Of a stretch of 64,000 nt of DNA, positions 1 to 10,761 are shown one piece after another (position 1 is the first letter of the stretch; every line of letters starts with the position of its first letter). A model generated the notes under the pieces. It had not been told where the DNA came from. It saw only the letters and a program-made list of their open reading frames with translations, and did not search any database. The position numbers and the translations under genes are program-made. The DNA comes from Favolaschia claudopus (taxonomy: Eukaryota; Basidiomycota; Agaricomycetes; Agaricales; Mycenaceae), in NCBI GenBank assembly GCA_037176885.1, contig JAWWNJ010000031.1:434001-498000 (forward strand). The letters run 5' to 3'.

Positions 1-2036
1 CAAACAGCCAACCTACGGGCGCCGATACGTCATGCGGATGACCAGCGCATTAGAAATCGCGGCGGTATTCGAGAAACTCAGGCGGAAGGAAAACCGAGAG
101 AGTTTGCACTGCACGAGTCAAAAGATACGGAACCATTGGGTGAAGATCAGAATGGTTGCAGGAACTCAGCCTAACTGTGCCAGGAGTATGAAATGAAAAG
201 TCAAGTCCATTTGCTATCGCACGTTTTCTTCTACTAGTCAGGATCTTGTTCGATTGCGTCCTGTGTCCACATGATTCTCGGGAATCCCACACTTTGTGAA
301 TTCGCATGATTCCAGAGACTCAAGAGTCGAGAGGGAAGGAAGGCGAAACGAAAATAGCAACCACGATCATCCATCAGCGAACGGCCATCAATCCCTCTGC
401 TTGGAGTCTGGCTCATTAATCATGTCCGTGGAGGAGTATGTCCGAAAAAGGCATACTTGAGTGATCCGACTTGATCCACGAGTTCCGATCAACCAATATG
501 ATTATCAACTGTCGCGTCGAACGCGTCGACCCCCGACCTCTATTGCTCTCCACTATGCACGGCGGACCTAGAAAAAACACTGGAAGAACAAGACTGCACA
601 GGAATCCAGCCCATCCTTATCCAATTGCCTTCCCACAACCCAGAATCCGCCCCACCCCGACAGCTCATTTTCGACCCTACAACCTCAGCATAGCACCGGC
701 GTGTCTTCGTGACCAAAAGGCGGCAGGGAATGTACTGGTCCTGAATTTTCTCAGCCGCAGCTCCATTGGCCTATCTGCCCTCGCACTTCATCTGGAAGCT
801 TAGCTGAGAGTTCACTCCGTCTGAACTTGAAGAGAGCACTCTGAGCAATTCAAAATTTGTTGCGTGTTTTTCTTAATGTTCAGCTGGCTTTCTCTGATTT
901 GGTGTTTAAATGTTCCAGCTACCAATCTATTTAGCAAACTTGTCAGGGAAGACCGGTTCTCTCAATGGGATCAATAGGCAGTTAAGCACACAAATATGTA
1001 ACAAATTGCGTGTTCCCGAGATATCTGTAAACGTGAATTTCAACGGCAAGAAGCTTTCGATTCCGTCCAAGCTGCTTCAAGTTCACTGGTCCCACTGAGT
1101 TGAGGTATAGAAATAAACTCTGTCGAGCTCAAGTTGGGTTCGAAGTGCGAAGACTCGCCGGATCTGTCGGAAAAACAGAAACTCACGGAGAGTTCACTTG
1201 GTAGCGGGAACAACATCTCTGCAACGCAATAGACCGCGCTTGAGTTATATCAGAGGTCGTAGGAATGACCTGGTATCCTTGCACTACATATCTGACTCGA
1301 TACACTTGCTATTTTCCAAGTTCCAACATCATTCAAACTTTCAGGCTTGTGTTGTGCCCCGTGGTAGAAGAAATCTTGAGAAAGCAATTGTTATAGGGCC
1401 TCAACATAGTACAGCGGTGCAGCACAAGTCATGAAGGGAATTTGGAGTCATCGAAGCAATATTGAAGTGAAATCAACGCCGAAAAAGGTTCATCGGCCTT
1501 GTCGGACTGAAACTGTGAGAACGGCCGAGGGTTCTTCCGAGGAGATCTTGAATTTGATTGGCTGGATTATGTCCCAGGGAGGCAGTTGCCCCGAAAGGAC
1601 ATACCTCTTGCCTTATCTTGAATACTGCTGATTTGCCTAATCAAGACATAGAAATCAAGATTCACCCGCGTATTCCTGAGAGCTACAGCCGCGTCGGAGG
1701 GCTCAAATTTGGGGAACCGGGTGCTGAATACATAGTGAGTCTCTCTCTCTTCTCTCTTTTCTCTCGCTCTTTTTGCAACTTGAAAACTTGAATTCGCCAG
1801 GCTCTCCACAGACATAATTCATAAGCCTGGAGTCTTGACTCTTGGACCAGGATAAGGCTGGCAGGATTCAGAGCAGGATCAAACGTGAACAGAAATGAAC
1901 TCCTCAATCAGAAACTCCGTGGGTGCGACCGCTCTAACGAAAATCTTTTTCGGCTTTCTGAATTGCATGATACTTAGACGCAAAGATTTGAGTTCGATGT
2001 ACGAATGAATAATTTACACACGAAATACACGATATC
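1..2036. other. No gene recognised; CT-rich simple repeat inside
   Basis: Only short open frames without recognisable domains, signal peptides or matching splice chains occur here, on either strand. A pyrimidine-rich stretch at about 1739-1772 (mostly CT and CTT units) is the only clear low-complexity element. The segment could hold the untranslated end of a gene lying left of the window. Confidence 0.5.
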
Positions 2037-3353
2037 TCACCCTGCCGCCTGAGTCCTCTCCAGCATCTTATTAACAGCAACCGGACGGCCGCTCGACGGA
2101 TGGGCGATCTCAAGCAGCCTCGCCTCCCGCATCTTCATCAACACCACCGTCAACAACGCCGGCGTCACCACCGGTCCATCATCCTCCACATTACGCGACG
2201 AATCGGGCGTCGCAACCGAGCCCGAGTCCTCTTTGTATCGATCCCACAACGTATACATCGAGATGATCTCCTGTGCAATGGTCGCAATGAGCGGCAACGA
2301 CACATGGAGCTCCGCGAGGAACTCAAGCGGATCCTGCACGGGCTTCTTGCGTTCCGCAGCCTGACGCGACGACCGGCGCGGAGGCGGGTCGGGTGTGGTG
2401 GAAGCGGAGGAAGCTGGTGCCGACGAGGACGCAGCGAGGACGGCGGACACCGTCTCGTGCGTCGCGGGGTGGAAGACGCAGGTGAGGTAGAGCGCGGCGA
2501 TGGCGATGAGGTGGGGTGGGTAGAGGAGGCAGAGCTCGGAGCGATAGGTGTCGTTGACGATGAACCAGGCTGTTTGTAGGCCGTTGGGCGGGAGCTCGAG
2601 TTGGCCTTGGCCTGTACCCCAGTAGCGTGGGCCATCGTCATCCGGAATGCCGGCGCCGACTTCCCCTGCTTCTTCCTCTTGGGCTGAAGCGTCTTCGGAA
2701 CCGTTGCCGGACTTGCATAGGGCGAGCAAGGTGCGGTAAGGATGAAAGACGGTGAGATCACACTCGAGGTCGTCAACGAGATAGAATTCCATTTCTGCCA
2801 GCTTGGAGTTGTCAGAGGGGAAGTGTTTAATGTTATAGGGTTCATCTGGGGTGAAATTCAGCACATGAGCATGAATAAGATAAGAAAGGGATAAAACGCA
2901 CGACAGAAAATCTGTCTCGCGTCACTGACGACGTTCTTGATGTGGGCTGGACACTCCTCAGCCTTGGCAGCAACGTAGCAGCAGGCAGCAATAACAATGA
3001 AGGGATCGGTTTCGCAGTAGGAATTCTTGAGATAGAAACGGCGAAAAAATACAGTTGCGGTGGCGATAGCACGTTGAGGGAGACGGAGTTTCTTGCCTAG
3101 TTTTCCTACGACTGACACGAGTCAAACACAGACAGCCTCAGAGTTGTGTTGACGCACATAATCACCTTCAGCGAAGTAGATAGCTAGAAAGGCCAAGTGT
3201 TCCGGGTCGTCGATATACAGTAGATCGTCGGCTCTTGCTTGGCGGAGGGTAGCACGGTCCACTATCCATCTTTTGCTGCAGCCAGTCAGATTCCGAGACC
3301 CATCCTGCGCACTGGGCTCACTAGTGTGTACTTGCCCAAAAATCGGTGGCCAT
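2037..3353 (-). CDS. SSN8: Cyclin C, cyclin-like subunit of the Mediator kinase module
   Basis: Partner of CDK8/Ssn3 in the kinase module of Mediator, which phosphorylates RNA polymerase II and transcription factors in the nucleus. Four exons join in phase: 3353-3322, 3275-3166, 3111-2902 and 2845-2037, giving about 386 aa. The N-terminus MATDFWASTHYKRWIVDR is the diagnostic cyclin C opening. The cyclin box follows, with GKKLRLPQRAIATA, FFRRFYLKNSY, ETDPFIVIAACCYVAAKAEE and, after intron 3, EFYLVDDLECDLTVFHPYR. An acidic, proline-rich insert (after ALCKSGNG) and a Ser/Pro/Ala-rich loop before the last helices make it longer than yeast Ssn8 (about 320 aa). The start was chosen because the first 10 residues match the family and the 32-nt first exon splices in phase. 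It is transcribed away from malate dehydrogenase across a 445-bp shared promoter. Identity is near certain; the inserts are lineage-specific. Confidence 0.93.
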
Positions 3354-3798
3354 TGGTTAGTTTGAGTTGCTCTGGATCACCACAGATTCGGTGTAGTCCA
3401 ATCGTCAGCTGCGAGCTTTGAATTGGCTATAAGAGAGGTTGCGATCGCACACTTTCTCTGTGAGCGGAAATGGGGCCTGTGGAGAGTCACGGTGCGAAGA
3501 CCGCTGGAGATTCGTCTCTGCTGGATTCTGTGAGGATATTGTGCAAGTGGAAGTAAGTCGCTTGCGGCAGATTCGCTGGACCGAACGCGAAGGGTGTGAG
3601 CAGCGAATCTGCGCAGTGAGCGGGTTTGGCGCGAGTTAGGCGCAGAGTCACAGTCCGGTCACATATCACAGCGGACTATCTAATCTTATCTAATCGGCCG
3701 TTATCTCCGACCTCCGTCACAGATGTCACAACCGTTACGGCTTTTCGGGAACCCGTTTTCCGCCGCAAATTTACTTTTCCTTTCTTTCTCTTACCACC
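3354..3798. promoter_or_regulatory. Shared divergent promoter of cyclin C and malate dehydrogenase
   Basis: This 445-bp interval separates the start codons of two genes read in opposite directions, so it must contain both core promoters and both 5-prime leaders. Pyrimidine-rich sequence (cttttcctttctttctc) immediately precedes the malate dehydrogenase ATG, as is common for highly expressed fungal genes. No clear TATA box is visible for either gene. Confidence 0.6.
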
Positions 3799-5304
3799 AT
3801 GTTCTCCCGCTCGGCTATCCGTACCTTGGCTGCGCCGTCATCGCGTCTGTTCTCTTCTTCGTCTGCGCGGCAGACGAAGGTCGCTGTTCTCGGCGCTGGT
3901 GGAGGAATTGGCCAACCGTTGTCTCTACTGCTCAAAAGCGACCCTCTTGTCACTTCTCTGAGTCTTTACGATATTCGTGGTGCCCCTGGTGTCGCCGCAG
4001 ATGTTAGCCACGTCGATACGGCCAGCGAGGTGCGTCTTCCGCCATATTTGTAACGGATATGCAAATGACGTGTAACAGGTTAAAGGATACGCTGCCGACC
4101 ATTTGGACGAGGCTCTGGAGGGTGTAGAGGTCGTCGTAATCCCTGCTGGCGTTCCGAGAAAAGTGAGCACCTAGCTGGGTCGTTGAATAAGTTCTGACAC
4201 GAATTTTCAGCCCGGTGTAAGTTCTCAATCATAATGCGTCTTCCAGTATTGGCTGTTGTCCTGGGACCCCGCGTCTCACCCGACCGTTGGCAAATATTTG
4301 TCATTTGAGCTCGCTGGGTTGAGTTGGCCGTCACAGTCCTAGCTCGTATACGAAGGCAGCGGTCTTTTCGCCCGTATGACTTGTATATCGAGCTCGAGAC
4401 TGGGGCTATCAAGTCCGCACGAACACTGGACGCGTCTCATGGTTTTCATTTACATCTGTCTGGCTTATCTTCTGTTATCTAACCTATACTATAGATGACC
4501 CGCGACGATCTTTTCAACGTAAGTCGAATTGAGTTACATGGTCGCAGCTATCAAACCTAACCTCACAAAAAACTAGACCAATGCCTCCATCGTCCGCGAC
4601 CTTGCAGCTGCCGTTGCCCGCGTAGCGCCGAACGCATGTGTGCTGGTCATCTCTAACCCCGTTAACTCCACCGTCCCCATTGTCGCTGCTACCTTAGAGA
4701 AAGCCGGTGTATACGACCCTAAACGCGTCTTCGGTGTCACTACCCTCGATGTTGTTCGCGCTGCCCGCTTCCTCGCTGGTGTTACCAGCTCCAGCCCCTC
4801 TGAGACTCCCGTGACCGTGGTCGGCGGTCACAGCGGCGCGACCATTGTGCCCATCCTCTCCCAGTCTGCCAAAGGCAAATCTGTCTCGGGCGAGGCATAC
4901 GAGAAGCTCGTCCACCGTATTCAGTTCGGTGGTGACGAGGTTGTCCAGGCGAAGGACGGTGCAGGCAGTGCAACATTGTCCATGGCGTACGCCGGTGCCA
5001 AGTTTGCCAACGCTGTCCTCCGTGGCCTGAACGGCGAGAAGGGCGTAACGACCCCGACGTTCGTCAAGAGCCCTCTGTTCGCTGACCAGGGCATTGACTT
5101 CTTCTCTTCTAACGTTGAACTCGGCGTAAGTCTATGACTATTCTAGTGGAAGCGCGGCGTTCTAACTGCCTGTTTATCCAGCCCAACGGTGTAGAGAAGA
5201 TTCACCCCATCGGAGAGCTCTCAGCAGAGGAGAAGAAGCTGCTCGAGGCTTGCCTGCCAGAGTTGAAGAAGAACATTGAGAAAGGCAAAGCTTTCGTTGC
5301 ATAG
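3799..5304 (+). CDS. MDH1: Malate dehydrogenase, mitochondrial NAD-dependent
   Basis: Interconverts malate and oxaloacetate with NAD in the TCA cycle. Six exons (3799-4029, 4079-4162, 4211-4216, 4495-4518, 4577-5125, 5182-5304) give 338 aa, the usual size. Residues 1 to about 24 are rich in Ser, Arg and Ala and look like a mitochondrial presequence. Then come the NAD-binding Rossmann motif [19 protein letters not shown], the substrate-binding mobile loop [34 protein letters not shown] and the active-site His in [15 protein letters not shown]. The loop is assembled from four exons, one of them only 6 nt (codons for Pro-Gly). All junctions are phase 0. A mitochondrial rather than cytosolic or peroxisomal form is inferred from the presequence and the [12 protein letters not shown] type of N-terminus. 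Confidence 0.96.
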
Positions 5305-5875
5305 GTGATATCGCTGTCCTTCCTCGGTGATACATTTATCGTCACCTCAAAATGTCATAGATGAAATAAAAAATCACTCGATGTTAATCTACGCTTGGTC
5401 TGAACTGTCTGAAAAGCTACGGTCCCTGTATACTGTCCGCAGCTTGGCCTCCATGTGCGTCTGAGCTTCCGCAATAAGGCAATGAAGTTATCGGAAGATA
5501 ATGTCGCCTTGGTCCTCCTGGGTCTTGTCAGTCCACAATTACTCACGCGCCGCAACGCTCTCAGAATCTCGTGCCCATGGGTGCTCGCAGTGTGCTCGCT
5601 TGACGACGGCCAGGGCGGGCAACCACAGTGAATAATCCGATCCAAGTTCACGTGAAGACTCTTTCTGTTTTTAGCCTTTACGACTCCGAAAAAGGAAATT
5701 CCGCAGCCTACTTGACTCAGCCTCCAGTCAGCTGCCAAATTTGGTAGGCTGCAGTTCGATGAATTCTCCGTAGTGGCCGTCATGGCACGGCGCATTGGGG
5801 AAAAGCCAGCCTTCGGCTCGAAGACGACATTAGTATATAATGGTGTGCAGGAACACTCTGGTCTCCATCCCCAAA
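5305..5875. other. Intergenic region upstream of the beta-propeller gene
   Basis: Contains the malate dehydrogenase 3-prime UTR and the promoter of the next gene. A minus-strand frame at 5355-5795 has no recognisable domain and is judged a chance frame. Confidence 0.5.
5834..5840 (+). promoter_or_regulatory. TATA box of the beta-propeller gene
   Basis: TATATAA lies 36 bp upstream of the ATG at 5876. This implies a very short leader if it is used, typical of regulated fungal genes for secreted proteins. Confidence 0.5.
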
Positions 5876-7515
5876 ATGCTACGCTTTCCTTTCATTTTGC
5901 TTGCCGCTCTGTCCTGGACAGCGTTAGCGTCCAGCTCCGTCGAGAGACTTTCCATGGGCAAGTCTCAGCCAGCTCATATAGCCGGCGCTGCGTACTGTAA
6001 GTTTCCCCTCCTCCTGCCGTCTTTTCACAATATGAAACGATCTTTCTAGTCATGACCAACGAGCCTTCCGGGAACTATTTGGTGTCTTCCATCATTGGCT
6101 CTGATGGAAAGCTAGTAAGTCGTCATCCCCAGTTGCCGACTCCTCCCCAACTTTCGCAGACGCTGTATGAAGCCATCCGCACCGGCGGAGTTGGCGCTCA
6201 TGGATTGCCTGCTCCCCCGGGCACAGATCCTCTGTTCAGTCAAGGAGCCGTGGTCGTCTCTCCGGCAAAGAGATTCGTAGCCAATGTTAACGTACGCCTG
6301 TTTTGGAATTCTTCTTTGAAGACCGTCGACCTCATCTTTTGCCAGCCGGGATCCCACACCGTGTCGGTCTTTGGCATCGACTTATTGAATCCGGGTAGAC
6401 TCTGGCCCATCGGCAGACCGGTTTCAAGTGGCGGAGAATTTCCCAACTCTCTTGTCATTAACAAGGCTGGTAACAGGGTTTGTGCTGTGAACGGCGGGAA
6501 GGTTAATGGAGTGAGGTTCGTTGCAGTACTTTGATTTCTCTTCCATCACCTAAACACCTTGAAGCTGCTATCACTTCGATTACCTCTTCGGCTTGACCCC
6601 AATCAAAAACTCCATTCGATCTCTCGAGCTCAACCAGACCACTCCCGTTAGTTTTGCTTTTTCTTCGTACTTGCGTGGCCTTGGCTGATGATCTCAAAGG
6701 CCACTGGGCCGCCTAACACCCCCAGCCAAATCCTCTTCAGCCAAGACGAGAAGAAGCTGATTGTTTCCGTTAAGGCGGGCTACCTCGCCGTTTGGGACAT
6801 TAACGCAGACGGTTCCTTGTCGAAAACCTTCAGCAAGGTCGCCGGTGGAGCTCTCCCCTTCTCGATGAATCATATTCCTGGAAAAAACGCTCTGTTCACT
6901 TCCGATCCTGGCGCGGGGTACAATATCTTCAACCTGGATCAGTCCAGCAGCAAATCCGCAGCCGCCGCCTCGTCGTTCCCCATTCCTGGTGCCAAGGCTC
7001 CCTGCTGGTCTGTTTACAGCAAGGAAACGAAGAACTTCTACGTTCTTGACCCGGGCGCTTCCGCTATAACTGAAGTGTCGCTTACCAGTTCGCTCGATAG
7101 CACCATAGTGAAGGTGAGTCCACGCAACCAGACACGATAGAATTTGTCCTCAATTCTCGTTTGCAGCAATACGATGTCACGCCTGACGGTCCCATAGACT
7201 CGGATGTTGCCACTGTTGGCGGGAAAGAGTACGGCTATCCCTTGCCAGCCGTTCAGACGCTTAACATTCCTTTCTTTGTAGTTTCATCTTCGCCCTTGCC
7301 GCGAATGTGACTGGCCTCTCAGTCTATGCTGTCAACGGGGCAGGACAAGGCTCTGTTCACCAACGGCTCGATCTCGTCGGTCCTGCGAAGGCCGCAAAAC
7401 TTCCCATCAGTGAGCGAATCCGTGTACCTATTACACTTGCACCCAATGACAATTGTCACAATTATTTGTAGATCGCGTCAACATCCAGGGAATGGCCACG
7501 TTCATTGGCCGTTAA
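5876..7515 (+). CDS. Secreted lactonase-like beta-propeller protein (3-carboxymuconate cyclase fold)
   Basis: Nine exons join in phase (5876-5996, 6050-6114, 6160-6291, 6346-6515, 6565-6646, 6700-7113, 7167-7228, 7282-7409, 7472-7515) to encode about 405 aa. An N-terminal signal peptide (MLRFPFILLAALSWTALAS) points to secretion. The body shows propeller strands of the YVTN/lactonase type: AAYFMTNEPSGNYLVSS, SHTVSVFGID, FPNSLVINKAGNRVCAVNGG, PSQILFSQDEKKLIVSVK, YLAVWDINADGSL and GLSVYAVNGAG. Such proteins are common in Agaricomycetes, often labelled 3-carboxy-cis,cis-muconate lactonizing enzyme. Catalytic activity in the secreted forms is, to my knowledge, not established, so only the fold is claimed. 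The start is fixed by the signal peptide and the TATA box 36 bp upstream. Confidence 0.85.
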
Positions 7516-8302
7516 GTAGCGGCTTGAGATTATGATCGTAGTATTACCGCTATGCCACTCCTTTGCTTTGCGCTACTTGACTTACATGGCGAATTTCGTC
7601 ATTCTCCGAACCATGACAGCGTCGTTCTCACATTTCGGACTTGATCCTGAGCCAGCTCACCCCGCAACCTGGCGCGACTGGCGCCTCCACCGCCCACAAA
7701 CTGTTAATTTATTCAAATGCACTGTCGACTCTCAAAACCATATTGCGATCGTGGCGTAGCAGGCGTGTATTGACCTCAAATTGCCCAAAATCTACGTCCC
7801 AAAGTTCTGTGCCTCGCTCAGGCCTCTGTACGGTATATCTACCCAGTGTCGTGTGCTAGCAGAAACTACAACTTGTCGAGGACCTTCCGAGAACGTGCAA
7901 GAGCTCTGAAACACTTTCAAAGCACCGTCCATGGACCCTAACTACAGGAATCCTTCAGAACGGCAGGCTCCTTGCGGCGGTGAACCACTTCGGGCGATTC
8001 TTTCTCTGGGACAGAATATTGTATGAATCGCCTGTCACGATGTATGGTTCATCATGGCCCGTTGAAGGCCCGGGACGCAGCGATGCTTAGTATGCATCTC
8101 CCTCTCACATGCAGTTGTGGGCTCCGTGCGAACATCCCGCGGGCCGCTGTCTCATGTTCTCTGACTATTTGTGCTTCTCGTTTGCAAAATCGATTGACAT
8201 CCGACGCTGGCAGTCTGGCACTCAGTGGGAGCTGTGTACTCGATACTCAGATATATAAGGGATTACACTTTGCTCACGAACGGCTGCCTATCACATCACA
8301 CC
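7516..8302. other. Intergenic region before the P450, with a possible gene remnant
   Basis: No complete gene is visible. A plus-strand open stretch at about 7943-8085 translates to something resembling the last repeat of a WD-type protein (GRLLAAVNHFGRFFLWD), but it has no start and no credible upstream exons. The P450 promoter occupies the right end. Confidence 0.4.
8252..8259 (+). promoter_or_regulatory. TATA box of the P450 gene
   Basis: TATATAAG lies about 45 bp upstream of the P450 ATG at 8303. Confidence 0.5.
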
Positions 8303-10613
8303 ATGTCTTCGACGTTCTTCGGAGTGAACGGAGTGCTTGTTTTGTTCTCTCTCTGGCTATGCACGAAAATTTTCCTCTATCTCTGGCGAGGGTCCCGAAC
8401 TGTTACCACCAAATTGTGTGGCCCGCCAAGTACCAGTCGCATTCTGGGGCTTTCCCGTGAAATCATCGAGTCCCGAGACATGAGCACTACCTACGAAGAG
8501 TGGGCAGCATGTTATGGCCCTGTGTACCAGGTTCCCCTCATGTTCGGCCGCAAGAAGGTGGTTCTGACAGACCCGAAAGCTCTCGTTCACTTCTACAATT
8601 CTGAGCGCGCTGTGTACACGAAGACCGACAATGATAGACTTTTCATTGGTAGAATCGTGGGTACCGCCTTTGTTCGATGTGAAAGATATTGAACGTTGCA
8701 ATACAGTTTGGACGTGGCGTCCTCTGGGCGGAGGGTGATATGCACAAACGGTTTGTCCTTATCTTCGCTGACAGCAACAGCTCATCAAGTTACTATGATA
8801 CTTCAGGCAAAGAAAAGCTCTCACACCGGCGTTTAGCAACGCCGCGATCCGAAGGCTCACTGCGGTTTTCTTTGACTCTGCGTATAAGGTCCTTTCTGCA
8901 CTTATTTCTGTTGTTCGGGCTCTGATTTGCGCAGCTCAAATCCTTCTGGGATGCGACTCTCGACTCAACCTCCGACGGTTCTGCGATCATCGAAGTACAA
9001 GAATGGTGAATTTTGATTTGATTTTGAGACTTGGGCATTTGTATGTTAACAAAACAACACAGGATGAATCGTGTTGCGTACGTTGACATTCCAGAATACG
9101 CATAGCTTGCCATTGAACCCTTTATCCCATAGCCTTGACAGCATTGGCATTGCCGGCTTCTCCCACGACTTTCGGTACCTCGAAGGTCAGGAGTCACCAG
9201 TAACGGCTGCCTTCGAGGCAATGAGTGTGCTCCCAACGGGATTATCCACCAAAGTGGTTTTCGCATTAAGTTTCTACTTTCCCTTCTTGTTGAGCGTGCC
9301 AACGCCACGCATGCGGCTCTTCTGGGAACTTCGTCGTAGCTTGAATGTGATTGCGGAGCGTTTGCTAGCGAACACGCGTCGCGAGAAGGAAGGGGGCGTG
9401 GCGGAGGAATTTACAGACAAATCTGTGATAGGTTTGCTTCGTGCGTATTTAATTTGTTGGTCTTTAGATTGACAGCGGTTGAATCTTTTCCTCAGTCAAG
9501 GCTGAACTTGCCGACGAGCTCTACATGACTCAGGAGGAGGTTGTCGCTCAGGTATGATTTCTGTTCGGTTTTCTAAGATGAAAGGAATGCTGACTTTCAT
9601 TCGAGATGGTATATCACAGTTTTAGTTTGTTCATAAAAAATGCGACTGATCGCCAGTTATCATCGTAGAATGTTCTCCTTCTAGCAGGTGCACAGATTCT
9701 TTCCATGGTTTGTCTTCTTGTCTGAATCTACGAACCTTAGGCTATGAAACAACATCAGGCAAGTACACTTACGTGCCTCGTAATATTTTGCGGCGCTGAG
9801 AGCTTCTGGATGGGATCGTAGTCAGCCTCACGGTGAGTTTCTCCCCATTCGATTCAGCCGATGTTCATCACTTTCATCTCAGTGGGCACTCATTGAACTG
9901 GCCAAGTACCCAGAGATCCAGAATAAATTGCGAAAAGATCTCGCTCGCTTTGGTGGGACTGATCCTACTTGGGATCAGCTCGTCTCTGTGAATGAATTGC
10001 CATATCTTGATGCTACTGTGCATGAAGTCCTACGACTGCATCCCCCAGTCCCGGAGACTGTGCGAATTGTAATCTAGCTAGAACAATACTACCAACGACA
10101 CGAAGTTGACGTATTCATAGGCTGGCTGCGACGACGTGATTCCTCTCGGAACACCTGTTGTTACTCCCTCTGGTGAAACTATATCCAGTGTTGCCATCGC
10201 CCAAGGTACCACCGTGTTCTCTCCGATCCGTTGTATCAACAGATCGGAGGCCCTCTGGGGCCCAGATGCAAAGGTGTTCAAGCCCGAGCGCTGGTTTGAA
10301 GACCTTTCGCTTCCGGCAAAAGATCTCCAAGGACATCGTCATATCCTTTCATTCCACGACGGACCACGAATCTGTCTAGGCAAGGCTTTTGCATTGGCAG
10401 AATTCAAGGTGATCACTATTCCTTCCTTCGCGCTGTTAGAATTGAACCGATTCTTCGTAGGCTGTTCTATCCGTGCTCATTCGCAATTTTGTGTTCGAAT
10501 TTCCGGATGGGCCTGATACAAACATTGAGACTCATGTAGCCATCGTACCGCGCCCCAAAGTTTTCGGTCAAGATGGCGCCAAAGTTCCGTTGAGGGTTAG
10601 ACGTGTCGACTAA
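8303..10613 (+). CDS. Cytochrome P450 monooxygenase, membrane-anchored
   Basis: Heme-thiolate monooxygenase of the endoplasmic reticulum with unknown substrate. The N-terminal anchor (GVNGVLVLFSLWLCTKIFLYL) is followed by the Pro-rich hinge CGPPS. Conserved motifs in order are WAEGDMHKRQRKALTPAFS (C helix), AGYETTS (I-helix oxygen-binding region), EVLR (the ExxR of the K helix), FKPERWFED and the heme-binding loop FHDGPRICLGKAFA with its Cys ligand. About 12 short introns were traced. One, after the codons for ETTS, has a GC donor (GCAAGT). The join between exon 1 (ending near 8660-8670) and exon 2 (8707-8750) is not clean: the canonical donors leave the wrong phase, and the only in-phase GT donor gives a 36-nt intron (8671-8706). 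The gene may be intact with a very short intron or may carry a small lesion. It is convergent with the F-box gene ending at 10762. Confidence 0.88.
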
Positions 10614-10761
10614 AATTTATGTATGAATTTACCCAGTAGGAATGTTTTCCCCCCTCGAGCTTGCTCCAAATGATTGTAGTCGGAAGACAAAATTTGATTG
10701 TCTTCCACTGGATTATTGTGCCCGTGACGAATCGGGCCCGACCTCGACATACAAGAATATA

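Noticed and set aside
2100..2579. Plus-strand frame of 159 codons, Arg/His-rich
   Set aside because: It is antisense to the last exon of cyclin C and shows the composition expected of an opposite-strand shadow of GC-rich codons.
5355..5795. Minus-strand frame of 146 codons downstream of malate dehydrogenase
   Set aside because: No domain, no signal peptide, Cys/Arg composition typical of non-coding sequence, and it overlaps the expected 3-prime UTR and the next promoter.
7943..8085. WD-repeat-like peptide remnant upstream of the P450
   Set aside because: Only about 47 codons, no start and no upstream exons; the resemblance rests on a single FLWD-like word.
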